A model generated the notes under the pieces. The model was not told where the DNA came from and ran no database searches. It saw only the letters and a program-made list of their open reading frames with translations. The translations under genes were made by a program, and so were the position numbers. A stretch of DNA of 64,000 nt. Source: Gammaproteobacteria bacterium (lineage in GTDB: Bacteria; Pseudomonadota; Gammaproteobacteria; Enterobacterales; Alteromonadaceae). Below are positions 8,494 to 18,162 of this stretch, in pieces (the first letter of the stretch is position 1; each line of letters begins with the position of its first letter). The stretch lies in the NCBI GenBank assembly GCA_017302255.1, contig JAFLDV010000024.1, positions 1-64,000 on the forward strand. The letters are read 5' to 3'.

Positions 8494-9258
8494 CTATTTG
8501 ATTTTTACTAACCTAAATCCGATGAAAGGTAACCTTTTATTTGCAGGTAAAGAATAGTCCTCGCAGATGTAGGGGTTATCATGAAAAAATGAAGCGCCTA
8601 ATGCAAAAACTTCATCACATGAATCATCTGCACAACTTGATGTGAATTCCGAAACGTTTGATTGCATTCCATTTAATCCAGACACATCTGATTGTTGGCT
8701 GGATACAGGTCTGGTGTGTTTCGGATTATCCACGTTAACATCGCTCTCTTCGCTATAAATTTTAGGGTTTGCTAGCAGGGATGCATATCGCCATTCATCC
8801 GCTGTAGGAAGTCGATATTTACCTGCACCTTTGTTATTTAGCCATTCGATGTAAGCCTGAATATCGACCAAAGCTAGACAAACCACAGGTTCATAATCAG
8901 TTTGCAGAAACCCCGGATTTTGCCAGCTTTTCGAGTTTACCCACACACCATCGTAAGGCCGACAAGCCTTTTGCCCTTCTGAAGCTCGTTCCGCTAGCGT
9001 CACATAACCAGTCTCTGCAATAAATTTGCGGAACATCGCAACTGTTGTTTCATGCTGAGCGATTTCAAATTCAGATATTGTCGCTTGGAATTTTTTCTCA
9101 ATAGTGGTACCACAGGGAACAGCGATAGGAGGACATGCATAGTCCAACTGACCAGCAGTGATCTTCACAAAAGGAATTAAATCCGGTTCTGGTGATGTCG
9201 CGCATCCACCCAAAAACAATACTGTAAAAAGTAAAAATGAATTTTTCATTCGATACAT
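8494..9258 (-). CDS. Lipoprotein with FGE/sulfatase-modifying-factor fold
   Basis: A 254-residue protein with a lipoprotein signal (hydrophobic stretch then LGGC at about 16-19), so an envelope lipoprotein. The rest is an FGE-type domain: early EIAQHETTVAMFRKFIAETGY, then RLPTADEWRYAS near 150, a shortened LNGMQSNVSEFTSSC in place of the usual GNVWEW block, and a final GFRLV. Loss of the canonical block suggests a binding rather than enzymatic role. ATG 9258 is very close to its GGAG; ATG 9249 is the alternative. It shares the fold of the kinase-FGE protein 5 kb away but lacks the DGR-like 3' end. It could work with that kinase, but only proximity suggests so. Confidence 0.75.
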   Translation of the reverse strand: MYRMKNSFLLFTVLFLGGCATSPEPDLIPFVKITAGQLDYACPPIAVPCGTTIEKKFQATISEFEIAQHETTVAMFRKFIAETGYVTLAERASEGQKACRPYDGVWVNSKSWQNPGFLQTDYEPVVCLALVDIQAYIEWLNNKGAGKYRLPTADEWRYASLLANPKIYSEESDVNVDNPKHTRPVSSQQSDVSGLNGMQSNVSEFTSSCADDSCDEVFALGASFFHDNPYICEDYSLPANKRLPFIGFRLVKIK

Positions 9259-10155
9259 AACTCCCTTTGCTTTTTGACACGTTCAAGCATGAACCTTAAA
9301 ACCTAATTGCATCAGTTTTCGATTCTCTGCTCAACTGAAAACACAAAGTAACATTCTTGGCAAGCAACCGCTTTCCATCAACTTGAAGCGATTGGTGCCA
9401 AATTGAAACATTATGAATTGGTTTATTCGTAGTTGAAACCATGATGTTCACCGCATATGAACGATCGGCGTTTAAAGCGTTTAGTTACTGAAAAAACTGC
9501 GTTTCGCTTATCGTAATTTTTATTGCTAAGTGTCTTTGGCATGATGCCATCCAGGCAGGAAAATTTCACAGATTTAAATTTTAGAGCGTAAATGAAATTA
9601 GCCAATATGCTGCTCAATCTGACATTTGGTTGTCCAGTCGACTTTAAGGAGTTTCGCGTCGATCTTTTCATCGACGTTCAGTTCACGCTAAATTGACTAA
9701 AGCGCGTTTCATCGAAGAAGGTGTTTGGTCGGTGTGCACTCAGTGAAATTTAACGCTGGCAATGCTGATAGTTCGCAGCTTGGAAATACATCGTTGGCAA
9801 GCATCTTGTGTTGAAAAGGGGGGTAAATTGACTTAAAAGCTAATCAAATTTTTACGCAATAATTTTCCAGCTTTTGTCACAGCAAGCCAAAACCCGAACC
9901 CGCAGATTTTTAATTTCCCCAAGCGCTAACTAATTCAGTTCATTGATAAAAATAAATCAAAGCAAAAGCTAAGTTAAAAGCATTTAAGGTCAATTAATAG
10001 CAATTATTGTCACAGAATTTTGTGACAAACTTTTGGGCAGGGGAGAAATGTCTGAAGGTCAAAAATTTGATTTTTTAGGAACAAAAAAATTGTGAAAATT
10101 TCGAGTCGACGAAAATTTTCGTCACAACCACGTCACAGGTTTTCGGTTTTAGAAA
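9259..10155. other. Long intergenic stretch without a supported gene
   Basis: About 900 bp, AT-rich, with no frame showing convincing coding character. A minus-strand open frame of 82 codons (9423-9671) has no ribosome site or recognisable motif and may be a decayed gene. A 16-bp perfect palindrome (gacgaaaattttcgtc) lies at 10108-10123, in a stretch rich in TGTGAC/GTCAC words; its role is unknown. Confidence 0.5.
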
Positions 10156-10178
10156 CAAGAAAATCCCTTAAAAAGGGA
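10156..10178 (-). terminator. Intrinsic terminator of the tRNA-Met pair
   Basis: Read on the minus strand, a 6-bp stem (tccctt/aaggga, 3-nt loop, 10164-10178) is followed by ttttcttg. It lies downstream of the two minus-strand tRNA genes. Confidence 0.7.
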
Positions 10179-10215
10179 AGTCTATGTAAATCAGTGAGTT
10201 ATAAACTGGTAAATT

Positions 10216-10292
<77 letters not shown>

Positions 10293-10376
10293 TCCATGAG
10301 TTATCCCTGAGCAGATGAGATAACTTGTTGATGTGCATGACGTTAATTGATGACCTTCGGAAAAATCAGTCACAAT

Positions 10377-10453
<77 letters not shown>

Positions 10454-10672
10454 TCCGTCATTGCGGGGCGCATCTTATGGTTTTTAAGAATGGATAGCAA
10501 GCATTCATTTTGGCTATTTCATCATTTCTGGTTTGATTGCCGCTTTATTCAGCAATTGGGAGTGTTTTGCGCTTTTTATCAGCAAATTAATCGGATCCTT
10601 GCTAAAAATCGCCCGGCGATAACGCTACTGCTTCTGCTATACTGTGCGCCATTTTGTTGAAGGGTAGTGGGT

Positions 10673-12790
10673 ATGTTGCAATTTTGGGCTTTAACCTCGA
10701 AAGGGGTCGAAGAAGTGTTAGCGACTGAAATTAATCAGTCTGGCGCACAAGTAACGAAACTAGGGCTTGGCGCAGTTCGCTTTGACGCGACTATTGAGCA
10801 GGCGATGTATTTGTGTTTATGGTCGCGTTTGGCGACTCGCATTATGCAGCAAATTCATCAGGTCAATGTCGATGAGCAATCGGACGTTTACACTTTGGCG
10901 AGCGAAATTCGCTGGTCCGACTATATGTCATTGTCGCAAAGCTTGGCTGTTGAGTGCGTCGGCAAACATCCCACTATAGATAACACCCAATTCGGCGCTA
11001 TGCGCGTCAAAGACGCTATCGTCGATCAGTTCCGTGAAGCAACCGGTGAGCGTCCAAACGTCGATCGTTTAGAGCCAGACGTTCGCTTTCAATTACGCAT
11101 GGAGCGCCAGAGCTTTTATTTCTTGCAGGATTTTTCTGGCCCATCAATGCACCAACGTGGCTATCGCAAAGAGCAAGGCGAAGCGCCGTTAAAAGAGCAT
11201 TTAGCCGCGGCCTTATTAATTCGTTCTGGCTGGCAACCAACACAACCGCTATTCGACCCATTCTGTGGTAGCGGTACTTTATTAATTGAAGCAGTGTTGA
11301 TGGCTCGCAATTTAGCGCCTGGTTTAAAACGTGTTGCTTTTGCTTTTGAAAAATATGCAAATTTTGACATGTCTTTATGGAGTTCAATGCGTGCCAAGGC
11401 CCTTGGTGAGCGCAAAGCTATTGCTGAAGGCGTGCGTTTTGTGGGTTCTGATTTAGATCCACGTCAGCTTGAAAAAGCCAAACAAAACGCAAACCGTGCC
11501 GGTATTGGCGAGTTTATTGAATTTAAACTTGGTGATGCAACGGCGCTTGAATCGCTGGCGACTGAAATTCCTGGGGTTATTGTGACCAACCCGCCATACG
11601 GCGAACGGCTGGGCGACTTACCGACATTAATCCCAATTTACGCAGCCTTTTCATTAGCGCTGAAACAGCATTTTGCTAATTGGCGTTTGGCGATTATTAC
11701 TTCAAATTCTGATTTGCTGCGCGCGCTCAAATTGTCACGCTTAAAGTCATACAAGTTCAACAACGGTCCGCTTGAGTGTGAATTCACCTTATTTGACCTG
11801 ACTGAAAAGCAAGTGCAAATCAGCACCGCCGCGCCATCCATTTTCTTTACTGAAAGCTCATCTTTCGCTAATCGTTTGAAAAAGAACGTGAAACAACTGG
11901 AGAAATGGGCAAAACGCGAAGGCATTAGCTGCTACCGCCTGTACGATGCGGATATTCCAGAATACAACGTTGCAGTTGATTGGTACGACGGCGAAGTTGT
12001 GATCCACGAATACGCTGCGCCTTCTAATGTCGACGAGCAAATTGCGCAAAAGCGTTTGTTTGATATCGTCAACTTAGTGCCGCAAGTGCTTGGTATTTCC
12101 AGTGATGCGATGGTGCTTAAGGTTCGCGAGAAACAAAAAGGCAAAGAGCAGTACCAAGCGCTAGCCAAAGCTGGTCAGTACAAGCAAGTTGCTGAATATG
12201 GTGCGAAATTCTTAGTTAATCTTCGGGACTATTTAGATACTGGTTTATTTTTAGATCACCGCCTGACTCGTCGTTCTATCCAGCAACAAGCCGCTGGCAA
12301 ATCGGTATTAAACCTGTTTGCTTACACCGGCACAGCATCAGTGCATGCAGCTGTTGGTGGTGCTAAGACTGTTACTACTGTTGATATGTCAAACACTTAT
12401 CTTGACTGGGCAAAACGCAATTTTGACCTCAACGGCTTAGCCGGCAAGCAATATCAGTTTGTGCAAGCGAACGTGTTGGATTGGCTGCAAAGCTGTCATA
12501 ACCAGTTTGACTTGATATTCGTTGATCCACCGACCTTCTCTAATTCCAAACGCATGGAAGATACTTGGGATGTGCAACGAGACCATCTGAAATTGTTAGG
12601 GCTCATTGGTAAGTTGGTCGCTCCTGGCGGTAAGGTGATTTTCTCTAACAACAAACGCCGCTTTAAGTTAGATGCGGGGGCGCTTACCGAGCAAGGTTGG
12701 AGCATTAAAGATGTGAGTGCACAAAGTTTGCCGGAAGATTTCAAACGTAACCCGCATATTCATGTGTGTTTTGAGTTAACTAGAGGCTAA
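10673..12790 (+). CDS. rlmL: Bifunctional 23S rRNA methyltransferase RlmKL (m2G2445 / m7G2069)
   Basis: Methylates two guanines of 23S rRNA. The 705-residue length matches E. coli RlmKL (702). The start is ATG 10673, with GAAGGG eight bases upstream; an in-frame GTG lies two codons earlier. Order: THUMP RNA-binding domain (about 45-155), N-terminal Rossmann methyltransferase (RlmL) with DPFCGSGTLLIEA and the catalytic NPPYGER near 306, then a C-terminal RlmK domain with LNLFAYTGTASVHA and VDPPTFSNSKRM. It sits directly upstream of a thioredoxin-fold gene and uup, a typical gammaproteobacterial order, with gaps of 1-2 bp suggesting one operon. Confidence 0.95.
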   Translation: MLQFWALTSKGVEEVLATEINQSGAQVTKLGLGAVRFDATIEQAMYLCLWSRLATRIMQQIHQVNVDEQSDVYTLASEIRWSDYMSLSQSLAVECVGKHPTIDNTQFGAMRVKDAIVDQFREATGERPNVDRLEPDVRFQLRMERQSFYFLQDFSGPSMHQRGYRKEQGEAPLKEHLAAALLIRSGWQPTQPLFDPFCGSGTLLIEAVLMARNLAPGLKRVAFAFEKYANFDMSLWSSMRAKALGERKAIAEGVRFVGSDLDPRQLEKAKQNANRAGIGEFIEFKLGDATALESLATEIPGVIVTNPPYGERLGDLPTLIPIYAAFSLALKQHFANWRLAIITSNSDLLRALKLSRLKSYKFNNGPLECEFTLFDLTEKQVQISTAAPSIFFTESSSFANRLKKNVKQLEKWAKREGISCYRLYDADIPEYNVAVDWYDGEVVIHEYAAPSNVDEQIAQKRLFDIVNLVPQVLGISSDAMVLKVREKQKGKEQYQALAKAGQYKQVAEYGAKFLVNLRDYLDTGLFLDHRLTRRSIQQQAAGKSVLNLFAYTGTASVHAAVGGAKTVTTVDMSNTYLDWAKRNFDLNGLAGKQYQFVQANVLDWLQSCHNQFDLIFVDPPTFSNSKRMEDTWDVQRDHLKLLGLIGKLVAPGGKVIFSNNKRRFKLDAGALTEQGWSIKDVSAQSLPEDFKRNPHIHVCFELTRG

Positions 12791-12791
12791 G

Positions 12792-13052
12792 ATGCTGATT
12801 TTATACAGCACATGGGGTTGTCATCTCTGTGAAGATGCCGAAAAGTTGCTAGTAGAGTCATGTGCAACTTTTCGCGTGGTAGACATTGTCGATGACCCAC
12901 AAGCTTTTGAATTGTATCGGACTGCAATCCCTGTAGTCGTTAGCGCTGATACTGCTGCAGATGCTGCTTTACAGCGCTTATTTTGGCCTTTTGATCAACA
13001 TCGCTTGGCAGAGTTTATCAACGATTTGTCGATGGCAAGCGAAGGAAATTAG
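12792..13052 (+). CDS. Glutaredoxin-like (DUF836) thioredoxin-fold protein
   Basis: An 86-residue protein opening with a beta strand and a CHLC active-site motif (WGCHLCEDAEKLL, cysteines at about 11 and 14), with the cis-proline IPVVV near 49, as in the glutaredoxin-like DUF836 family. It is probably a small cytoplasmic thiol-disulphide protein of unknown substrate. It starts 1 bp after rlmL and ends 2 bp before uup, so translation is probably coupled. Confidence 0.88.
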   Translation: MLILYSTWGCHLCEDAEKLLVESCATFRVVDIVDDPQAFELYRTAIPVVVSADTAADAALQRLFWPFDQHRLAEFINDLSMASEGN

Positions 13053-13054
13053 TC

Positions 13055-14971
13055 GTGGAATTATTACGTTTTCAGCAAGCATGTTTAGCATTTGGTACTC
13101 ACCCGGTGCTTGATCATGTGGATTTCAGTTTGTTTGCAGGTGAGCGTGTTTGTTTGGTCGGCCGTAACGGCGCAGGCAAATCGTCAATGCTCAAAGTGTT
13201 GACCGGTCAACAAGTGTTGGACGATGGTCAGGTTGTTAAAGAAAGTAATGTGGTGCTGGCTCGTTTAGAACAAGATCCGCCAGCGCGCATTGATGTGCAA
13301 ATTGGTGATTTCATCCGTGAAGGCGCCGGCGATTTAGCTGAAAAACAAGCGCGTTTTTACCGCTTAGCTGATGAGTTGCATGAAGCGACCGACGCGCAAT
13401 TACGCGAATTTGGCGATTTGCAGGCTGAACTCGATGCTCGTGATGGTTGGCAGCTCGAGGCGAGAATTCAAGCGTTATGCGAACAATTCGAAATGGATCC
13501 ACAAGCCACACTTGCCAGTTTATCCGGCGGTTGGTTACGTAAAGCTGCTTTGGCGCGGGCGTTAATTGCCAAGCCGAACATTCTGCTACTCGACGAACCA
13601 ACCAACCATTTGGACGTTGCAGCTATTCAATGGCTTGAACAGTTTGTGATTAACTTTAGCGGTGCCATCATTTTCGTATCGCATGACCGTGCTTTTATTC
13701 GTAATGTTGCAACTCGCATTATCGACCTTGATCGTGGTGAACTCACTTCGCATCCAGGCGATTATGCGGCCTATTTAGAGCGCAAAGCGAAAATGCTGGA
13801 AGTTGAGCAGCAGCATAATGCACTGTTTGATAAGAAATTAGCCGACGAAGAAGTCTGGATCCGTCAGGGAATTAAAGCGCGGCGTACTCGTAACGAAGGT
13901 CGGGTGCGGGCGTTAAAAGAGCTGCGCAAAGAACGTGCGGCTCGGGTTGAGCAGCTTGGCAAAGTCGATTTTGCAATTGAGCAAGCGGCGAAATCTGGCA
14001 AATTGGTGTTTGAAGGCAAGAACCTTGAGCTGTCGTTTGGCAACAAACCAATTTTGAAAAACTTCAATTTCTTGTTGATGCGCGGCGACCGTGTGGCGTT
14101 AGTTGGGCCAAATGGCGTCGGTAAAACTAGTTTAATCAAGATCTTACTCGACGAATACGCGCCAGCATCAGGCGATGTTAAACGCGGTACCAACCTTGAA
14201 GTGGCTTACTTTGACCAACATCGTATGGCGTTGAATCTCGATGCTACTGTGCAGGATAACGTTGCCGACGGCCGTCAGGAAATCACCCAAAACGGTCAAA
14301 CGAGACATGTGTTGAGTTACCTGCAGGATTTCTTATTTGCCCCGGCTCGGGCGCGCACACCTGTGCGTGCACTTTCTGGTGGTGAGAAAAACAGGTTGTT
14401 GTTAGCACGTTTGTTTGCAAAACCAAGCAACTTACTGATCCTCGACGAACCAACTAACGACTTAGATGTTGAAACTTTGGAGTTGCTTGAAGACATTTTA
14501 GAGCAGTACCAAGGTACAGTAATCTTGGTTAGCCATGACCGTGAATTTGTCAATAACACGGTAACTAGTTCGTTGTGGTTTAAAGGAAACGGGCAGATTG
14601 TTGAAATCGCAGGAGGTTATGACGATGTTATTGCCTTCCAAAAAATGCAAAACAGCAATTCTGAGCCGAAAAAAGCCCAAAGCGAACAAATAAATACAAA
14701 AGCTGAGCCACAAATCGCTGTACAGGCTTTAGCTCAGAGCGCGAAGAAGTTATCATACAAAGAGAAACGCGAGCTGGAACTGTTACCAGCTGAAATAGAA
14801 CAACTAGATGCCGCGCTTAATGCATTACAACTGCAAGTGAATGATCCGGATTTTTTCCGGAAAAGCGCCGAAACTACAACCGCTATATTGAACCAATTAC
14901 AGCAGACTGAGTCGAAGCTGGCACACGCTTATGAGCGATGGGAACAATTAGAAGCATTAAACCAGCAGTAG
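13055..14971 (+). CDS. uup: ABC-F ATPase Uup
   Basis: A 638-residue soluble ABC-F protein (E. coli Uup: 635) with two ATPase cassettes and no membrane part. Cassette 1 has GRNGAGKSS near 36 and LSGGWLRKAALARAL; cassette 2 has GPNGVGKTS near 350 and LSGGEKNRLLLARL. The [11 protein letters not shown] and LILDEPTNDLD Walker B motifs have the usual ABC-F glutamates, with an Arg/Lys-rich linker between cassettes (about 245-320). The C-terminal ~75 residues form the Uup coiled-coil domain, which binds DNA in the E. coli protein. Uup acts at the ribosome and affects precise excision of transposons. The start is GTG 13055, 2 bp after the preceding gene. Confidence 0.95.
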   Translation: MELLRFQQACLAFGTHPVLDHVDFSLFAGERVCLVGRNGAGKSSMLKVLTGQQVLDDGQVVKESNVVLARLEQDPPARIDVQIGDFIREGAGDLAEKQARFYRLADELHEATDAQLREFGDLQAELDARDGWQLEARIQALCEQFEMDPQATLASLSGGWLRKAALARALIAKPNILLLDEPTNHLDVAAIQWLEQFVINFSGAIIFVSHDRAFIRNVATRIIDLDRGELTSHPGDYAAYLERKAKMLEVEQQHNALFDKKLADEEVWIRQGIKARRTRNEGRVRALKELRKERAARVEQLGKVDFAIEQAAKSGKLVFEGKNLELSFGNKPILKNFNFLLMRGDRVALVGPNGVGKTSLIKILLDEYAPASGDVKRGTNLEVAYFDQHRMALNLDATVQDNVADGRQEITQNGQTRHVLSYLQDFLFAPARARTPVRALSGGEKNRLLLARLFAKPSNLLILDEPTNDLDVETLELLEDILEQYQGTVILVSHDREFVNNTVTSSLWFKGNGQIVEIAGGYDDVIAFQKMQNSNSEPKKAQSEQINTKAEPQIAVQALAQSAKKLSYKEKRELELLPAEIEQLDAALNALQLQVNDPDFFRKSAETTTAILNQLQQTESKLAHAYERWEQLEALNQQ

Positions 14972-14983
14972 CAGGGGATTTGA

Positions 14984-16678
14984 ATGAAATTTACGCCGAT
15001 GTTTGTCGCATTATTACCAGCGCTTACGGTATTTGCGAGTCAGGCTGCCACTTATCAGGTTGTTGAACTGGGACCGCTTTCGACGCATAAATCGACTTTT
15101 TCGCAAGCGATCAACAATAACAACCAATCTATCGGAAATGCGTCGGATCTATACAACTATCCAGTTGATTTGGATGAAATTAATTTCGATGCACCGATTA
15201 TTACCAGTAATTTATCTGCGGTAGAAATTGAAGATACAAAAAAGGGTAACGTTTCAGCGAGAGCACTGTCTGTGTTACTGCAATATTTGTCTGAGCAGTC
15301 TACAAACTACACAGTTCAACGTTACGCTCGCACCTACCCAGTTCGTTTAGATACCAAGCAAATGGTTCGTATTCGTGAAACGTCTACAGTTCAGACAAAC
15401 AACGAATATTTGATTGATATCAATGATTTAAATCATACTGTTGGTCACGCAACTGCGCCGTTCAAACAGCAGCGTTTTACTCCTGCTGCCACACAGAACC
15501 AACCAAACCCTGTTGAGCAAAATTTATGGGTGCCGGAAAAATCGCATTTAAAAGCGATTTTAACCACAGATAAAGGTTCGTTCACCTTAGAGCCTTTTTA
15601 CAATGATGTCGGTGGTGGTTTTGCCATCTCTCGCGGTTTGAATAACACTGGCACTATCATTGGTTTTGGTAGTACGGCGATGTCTGCAGAATCAGAAGCC
15701 GTGATTAAAGCAAACTGTGACGGCGGTCAGACCCCTGAGCTACTTTGTTTTTATCAGACTGCCCTTGCGGATCCATACCAAAGCAACGGTTTAGTTTGGC
15801 AGTTAGACAGCTTCGGCAAGCCAGGTGTACCTCGTGTGTTGAAAGTATTTGGTGATCGTTACACCGGTCAGCCTCACACTTTAAATCAATACACAGGGAT
15901 TACTTATACAAGTACGCCAAATGATTTAAATGATGCGGGCCTCGTTGTTGGTCATTCAACTTGGTCAGACAGTGCGGATATTCGCTATAACGGCAATACG
16001 GGGCGTGACGAGGTTTATTCTGCGATCCATGCTGCTGTTTTTGACGGCGATGAAATTAAACACTTTATTGATGACCAAGAGTGGCTGGGTAGTTCAGCGA
16101 CAAGTATCAATAACAAAGGTTTAGTCGTTGGTTATGCCAATAAAATTATTACTAGCGCCATTCGCAGTAAGTTTTTTATCTATGACTACAATACTGACCG
16201 TTTAACTTTCCCTGCGGATTTGTTTGAAACTGCAACGACAACACCAAAGAAAATCAATGATAACAATAAAATCGTTGGTATAACTGAAGTGTTTACGCCT
16301 GGTACCAGTGCTCGTAGTAACGTTGGTTTCGTCTATGACTTACCAACCAATACTTTCAAAGATTTGAATTCACTGCTGCAATGTAACTCAGGTTATAACA
16401 TCGTTTCAGCAGACGATATCAACGAAAATAACGTGATTCTGGCAACAGCGGTAAAGCAAGTTGAAAAGCGTGATGTTAAAGGCGAGCTTGTATTGGATAG
16501 CGCTGGTAACGTCATTAAAGAGCCGGTAGCGATTTCAGTTCAGTTGAACCCAATCGCCAATGGCACTATCGACAACTGCAGTACAGAACTCTCTGAGGGT
16601 TATGAGCGTCAAGGCGGTGCAGTCCATTTCGGTTGGATGTCGTTATTGCTGATGCTTGGCTTCTTCCGTCGTAAATAA
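14984..16678 (+). CDS. DUF3466 exported protein with GlyGly-CTERM tail
   Basis: A 564-residue exported protein. A signal peptide (about 1-21, ending SQA) precedes a DUF3466-type body built of repeated units with INNNG/LNDAG-like turns (INNNNQSIGNA, LNNTGTIIGFG, LNDAGLVVGHS, INNKGLVVGYA, INDNNKIVGIT), suggesting a beta-propeller-like repeat fold. The end has Gly-Gly (QGGAVHFGW), a hydrophobic helix and RRK, the layout of GlyGly-CTERM sorting signals processed by rhombosortase. It therefore probably reaches the cell surface or medium. Function unknown. It follows uup by 12 bp and ends just before a strong terminator. Confidence 0.85.
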   Translation: MKFTPMFVALLPALTVFASQAATYQVVELGPLSTHKSTFSQAINNNNQSIGNASDLYNYPVDLDEINFDAPIITSNLSAVEIEDTKKGNVSARALSVLLQYLSEQSTNYTVQRYARTYPVRLDTKQMVRIRETSTVQTNNEYLIDINDLNHTVGHATAPFKQQRFTPAATQNQPNPVEQNLWVPEKSHLKAILTTDKGSFTLEPFYNDVGGGFAISRGLNNTGTIIGFGSTAMSAESEAVIKANCDGGQTPELLCFYQTALADPYQSNGLVWQLDSFGKPGVPRVLKVFGDRYTGQPHTLNQYTGITYTSTPNDLNDAGLVVGHSTWSDSADIRYNGNTGRDEVYSAIHAAVFDGDEIKHFIDDQEWLGSSATSINNKGLVVGYANKIITSAIRSKFFIYDYNTDRLTFPADLFETATTTPKKINDNNKIVGITEVFTPGTSARSNVGFVYDLPTNTFKDLNSLLQCNSGYNIVSADDINENNVILATAVKQVEKRDVKGELVLDSAGNVIKEPVAISVQLNPIANGTIDNCSTELSEGYERQGGAVHFGWMSLLLMLGFFRRK

Positions 16679-16696
16679 TTTCGTATTTAAAGTCAA

Positions 16697-16722
16697 AAAG
16701 CCCCGAGTAGGGGCTTTTTTTA
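16697..16722 (+). terminator. Intrinsic terminator after the DUF3466 gene
   Basis: An 8-bp stem (aaagcccc/ggggcttt, 5-nt loop) followed by a T-run, 18 bp after the stop codon; it closes the rlmL-to-DUF3466 cluster. Confidence 0.92.
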
Positions 16723-17206
16723 TGCCTAGCGTTTCGCCCACGCGGCGCTATAGTCGGATTTAGAGCTGGATTTAGAGCTGGATAGGTAGTCGTTAATGCT
16801 GAGCCATTAGAATGGCATCGGAAAGGTCGAATACTAAGATTGCCGTCACAATTACAATAACGGCGTCAGCATGCGGCATAGCTCTTGGCTTATAGGGTTT
16901 AAGTATCTGGCTTAAGTATTAGGCTTACGCAGTGGGCTTAGCTTAGCGCGAAAATCTGTCTTTCGAGTGCAACCATACCAAGACAAAGCCAGATACCTAA
17001 ATGAGAAAAAAGTTCCGTAAAAAAAATTTAATTTATTTTGTCGACAAATTGCAATAAAACTCAGAACTTTAGGGAAAGTCAATCAATAAAGTTGTTTTTT
17101 CAAGGTTGAACCTTTTTCACGAAGAGACTATCTATTAAGTACGACTTGCAGCACTTGTCGTGTTGTGGGGTCGTTTTATTATCCTAGAGTTGAGGAAGAC
17201 TGCCGT
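16723..17206. other. Long leader/intergenic region upstream of rmf
   Basis: About 480 bp without a supported gene. It contains a direct duplication of ttagagctgga near 16760-16782 and an inverted repeat aaggtt/aacctt around 17102-17115 about 100 bp before rmf. The rmf promoter should be here, but a specific site could not be assigned. Confidence 0.4.
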
Positions 17207-17389
17207 ATGAAAAGACAAAAACGTGATCGTCTAGAGCGTGCTCATGCCCAAGGTTATCGTGCTGGTGTTACAGGCCGTTCAAAAGAAATTTGTCCCTATC
17301 AAAATCTCGACGCCCGCTCTCAGTGGCTTGGTGGTTATCGAGAAGCGATGGAAGACCGTGGTGGTGGATTATTTAGCAAAGGTCAATAA
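17207..17389 (+). CDS. rmf: Ribosome modulation factor
   Basis: A 60-residue basic protein that converts 70S ribosomes to inactive 100S dimers in stationary phase. It starts at ATG 17207 with GAGGAAG nine bases upstream; the frame extends 14 codons further up, but only this start gives the family's MKRQKRDRLERA opening. GRSKEICPYQ and RSQWLGGYREAMEDR are the conserved core. It is slightly longer than E. coli RMF (55), with a GGGLFSKGQ tail. It is followed by a bidirectional terminator and convergent fabA, as in many gammaproteobacteria. Confidence 0.96.
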   Translation: MKRQKRDRLERAHAQGYRAGVTGRSKEICPYQNLDARSQWLGGYREAMEDRGGGLFSKGQ

Positions 17390-17445
17390 CTGCGTTTAGT
17401 GTTTTAGTAAAAGCCTTCAAACTAAACCAGAGTAGCTAAAGGGCA

Positions 17446-17469
17446 CAAACCTCACTTAAGTGAGGTTTG
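17446..17469. terminator. Bidirectional terminator between rmf and fabA
   Basis: A perfect 24-bp palindrome (caaacctcactt and its complement) followed by ttgttt on the plus side, between convergent genes. Confidence 0.85.
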
Positions 17470-17501
17470 TTGTTTCTAGCGCTTGGAAATTCTGGCGAGG
17501 A

Positions 17502-18029
17502 TTAGAAACTAGAAGTATCTTGGAATAAACCAACTTTCAGTTCTTCTGCGCTATAGATATCGCGTCCATCAACACTAACCACACCATCACCAATCCCCAT
17601 GAATAATTTGCGTTTGATTACACGCTTCATATCAATGGTATAGGTGACTTTTTTGGCGGTAGGTAAGATTTGACCGGTAAATTTCACTTCACCAACACCT
17701 AACGCACGGCCTTTGCCTGGACCGCCAGCCCAACCCAAAAAGAAGCCAACTAATTGCCACATGGCATCTAAACCAAGGCAGCCTGGCATTACTGGATCAC
17801 CTTTAAAGTGACAGGCGAAAAACCACAGATCTGGATTGATGTCGAACTCGGCAATAATTTGGCCCTTACCATATTTGCCGCCTTCTTCAGAGATATGGAC
17901 AACCCGGTCGATCATCAACATGTTGTCGATTGGCAGCTGGCTATTACCTGGGCCAAACAATTCGCCCTGGCCACACGCAATTAAATCTTCTTTTGTAAAG
18001 CTATTCTTAGTCATGTATGTTAGGTCCAT
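17502..18029 (-). CDS. fabA: 3-hydroxyacyl-ACP dehydratase/isomerase FabA
   Basis: Catalyses dehydration of 3-hydroxydecanoyl-ACP and its isomerisation to cis-3-decenoyl-ACP, the branch point for unsaturated fatty acids. The hot-dog fold sequence is very close to E. coli FabA, with the catalytic histidine in FFACHF (residue 74) and aspartate in [10 protein letters not shown] (88), and the [13 protein letters not shown] and [11 protein letters not shown]-type ends. It is 175 residues from ATG 18029. A second ATG at 18014 gives 170 residues; neither has a clear ribosome site, so the start is uncertain by five codons. It is convergent with rmf. Confidence 0.96.
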   Translation of the reverse strand: MDLTYMTKNSFTKEDLIACGQGELFGPGNSQLPIDNMLMIDRVVHISEEGGKYGKGQIIAEFDINPDLWFFACHFKGDPVMPGCLGLDAMWQLVGFFLGWAGGPGKGRALGVGEVKFTGQILPTAKKVTYTIDMKRVIKRKLFMGIGDGVVSVDGRDIYSAEELKVGLFQDTSSF

Positions 18030-18162
18030 AGAAAATGCCGGGTCACTTTAGCGAACAGCTGTACGCTAAACAAGTCCGATTAGTGTAAATATCAACAATT
18101 TGACTGATATTGCGGCAAAATCACGACAAAACTATGACAGTTGGCGCTGAAGGTCCTGATTG

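Noticed and set aside
8494-9258. Second possible DGR target in the FGE lipoprotein
   Set aside because: Its 3' end lacks the GC-rich fixed blocks, AAC-derived codons and downstream hairpins seen in the kinase-FGE gene.
9423-9671. 82-codon minus-strand open frame
   Set aside because: No ribosome site, no recognisable motif and no coding bias; kept only as part of the intergenic description.
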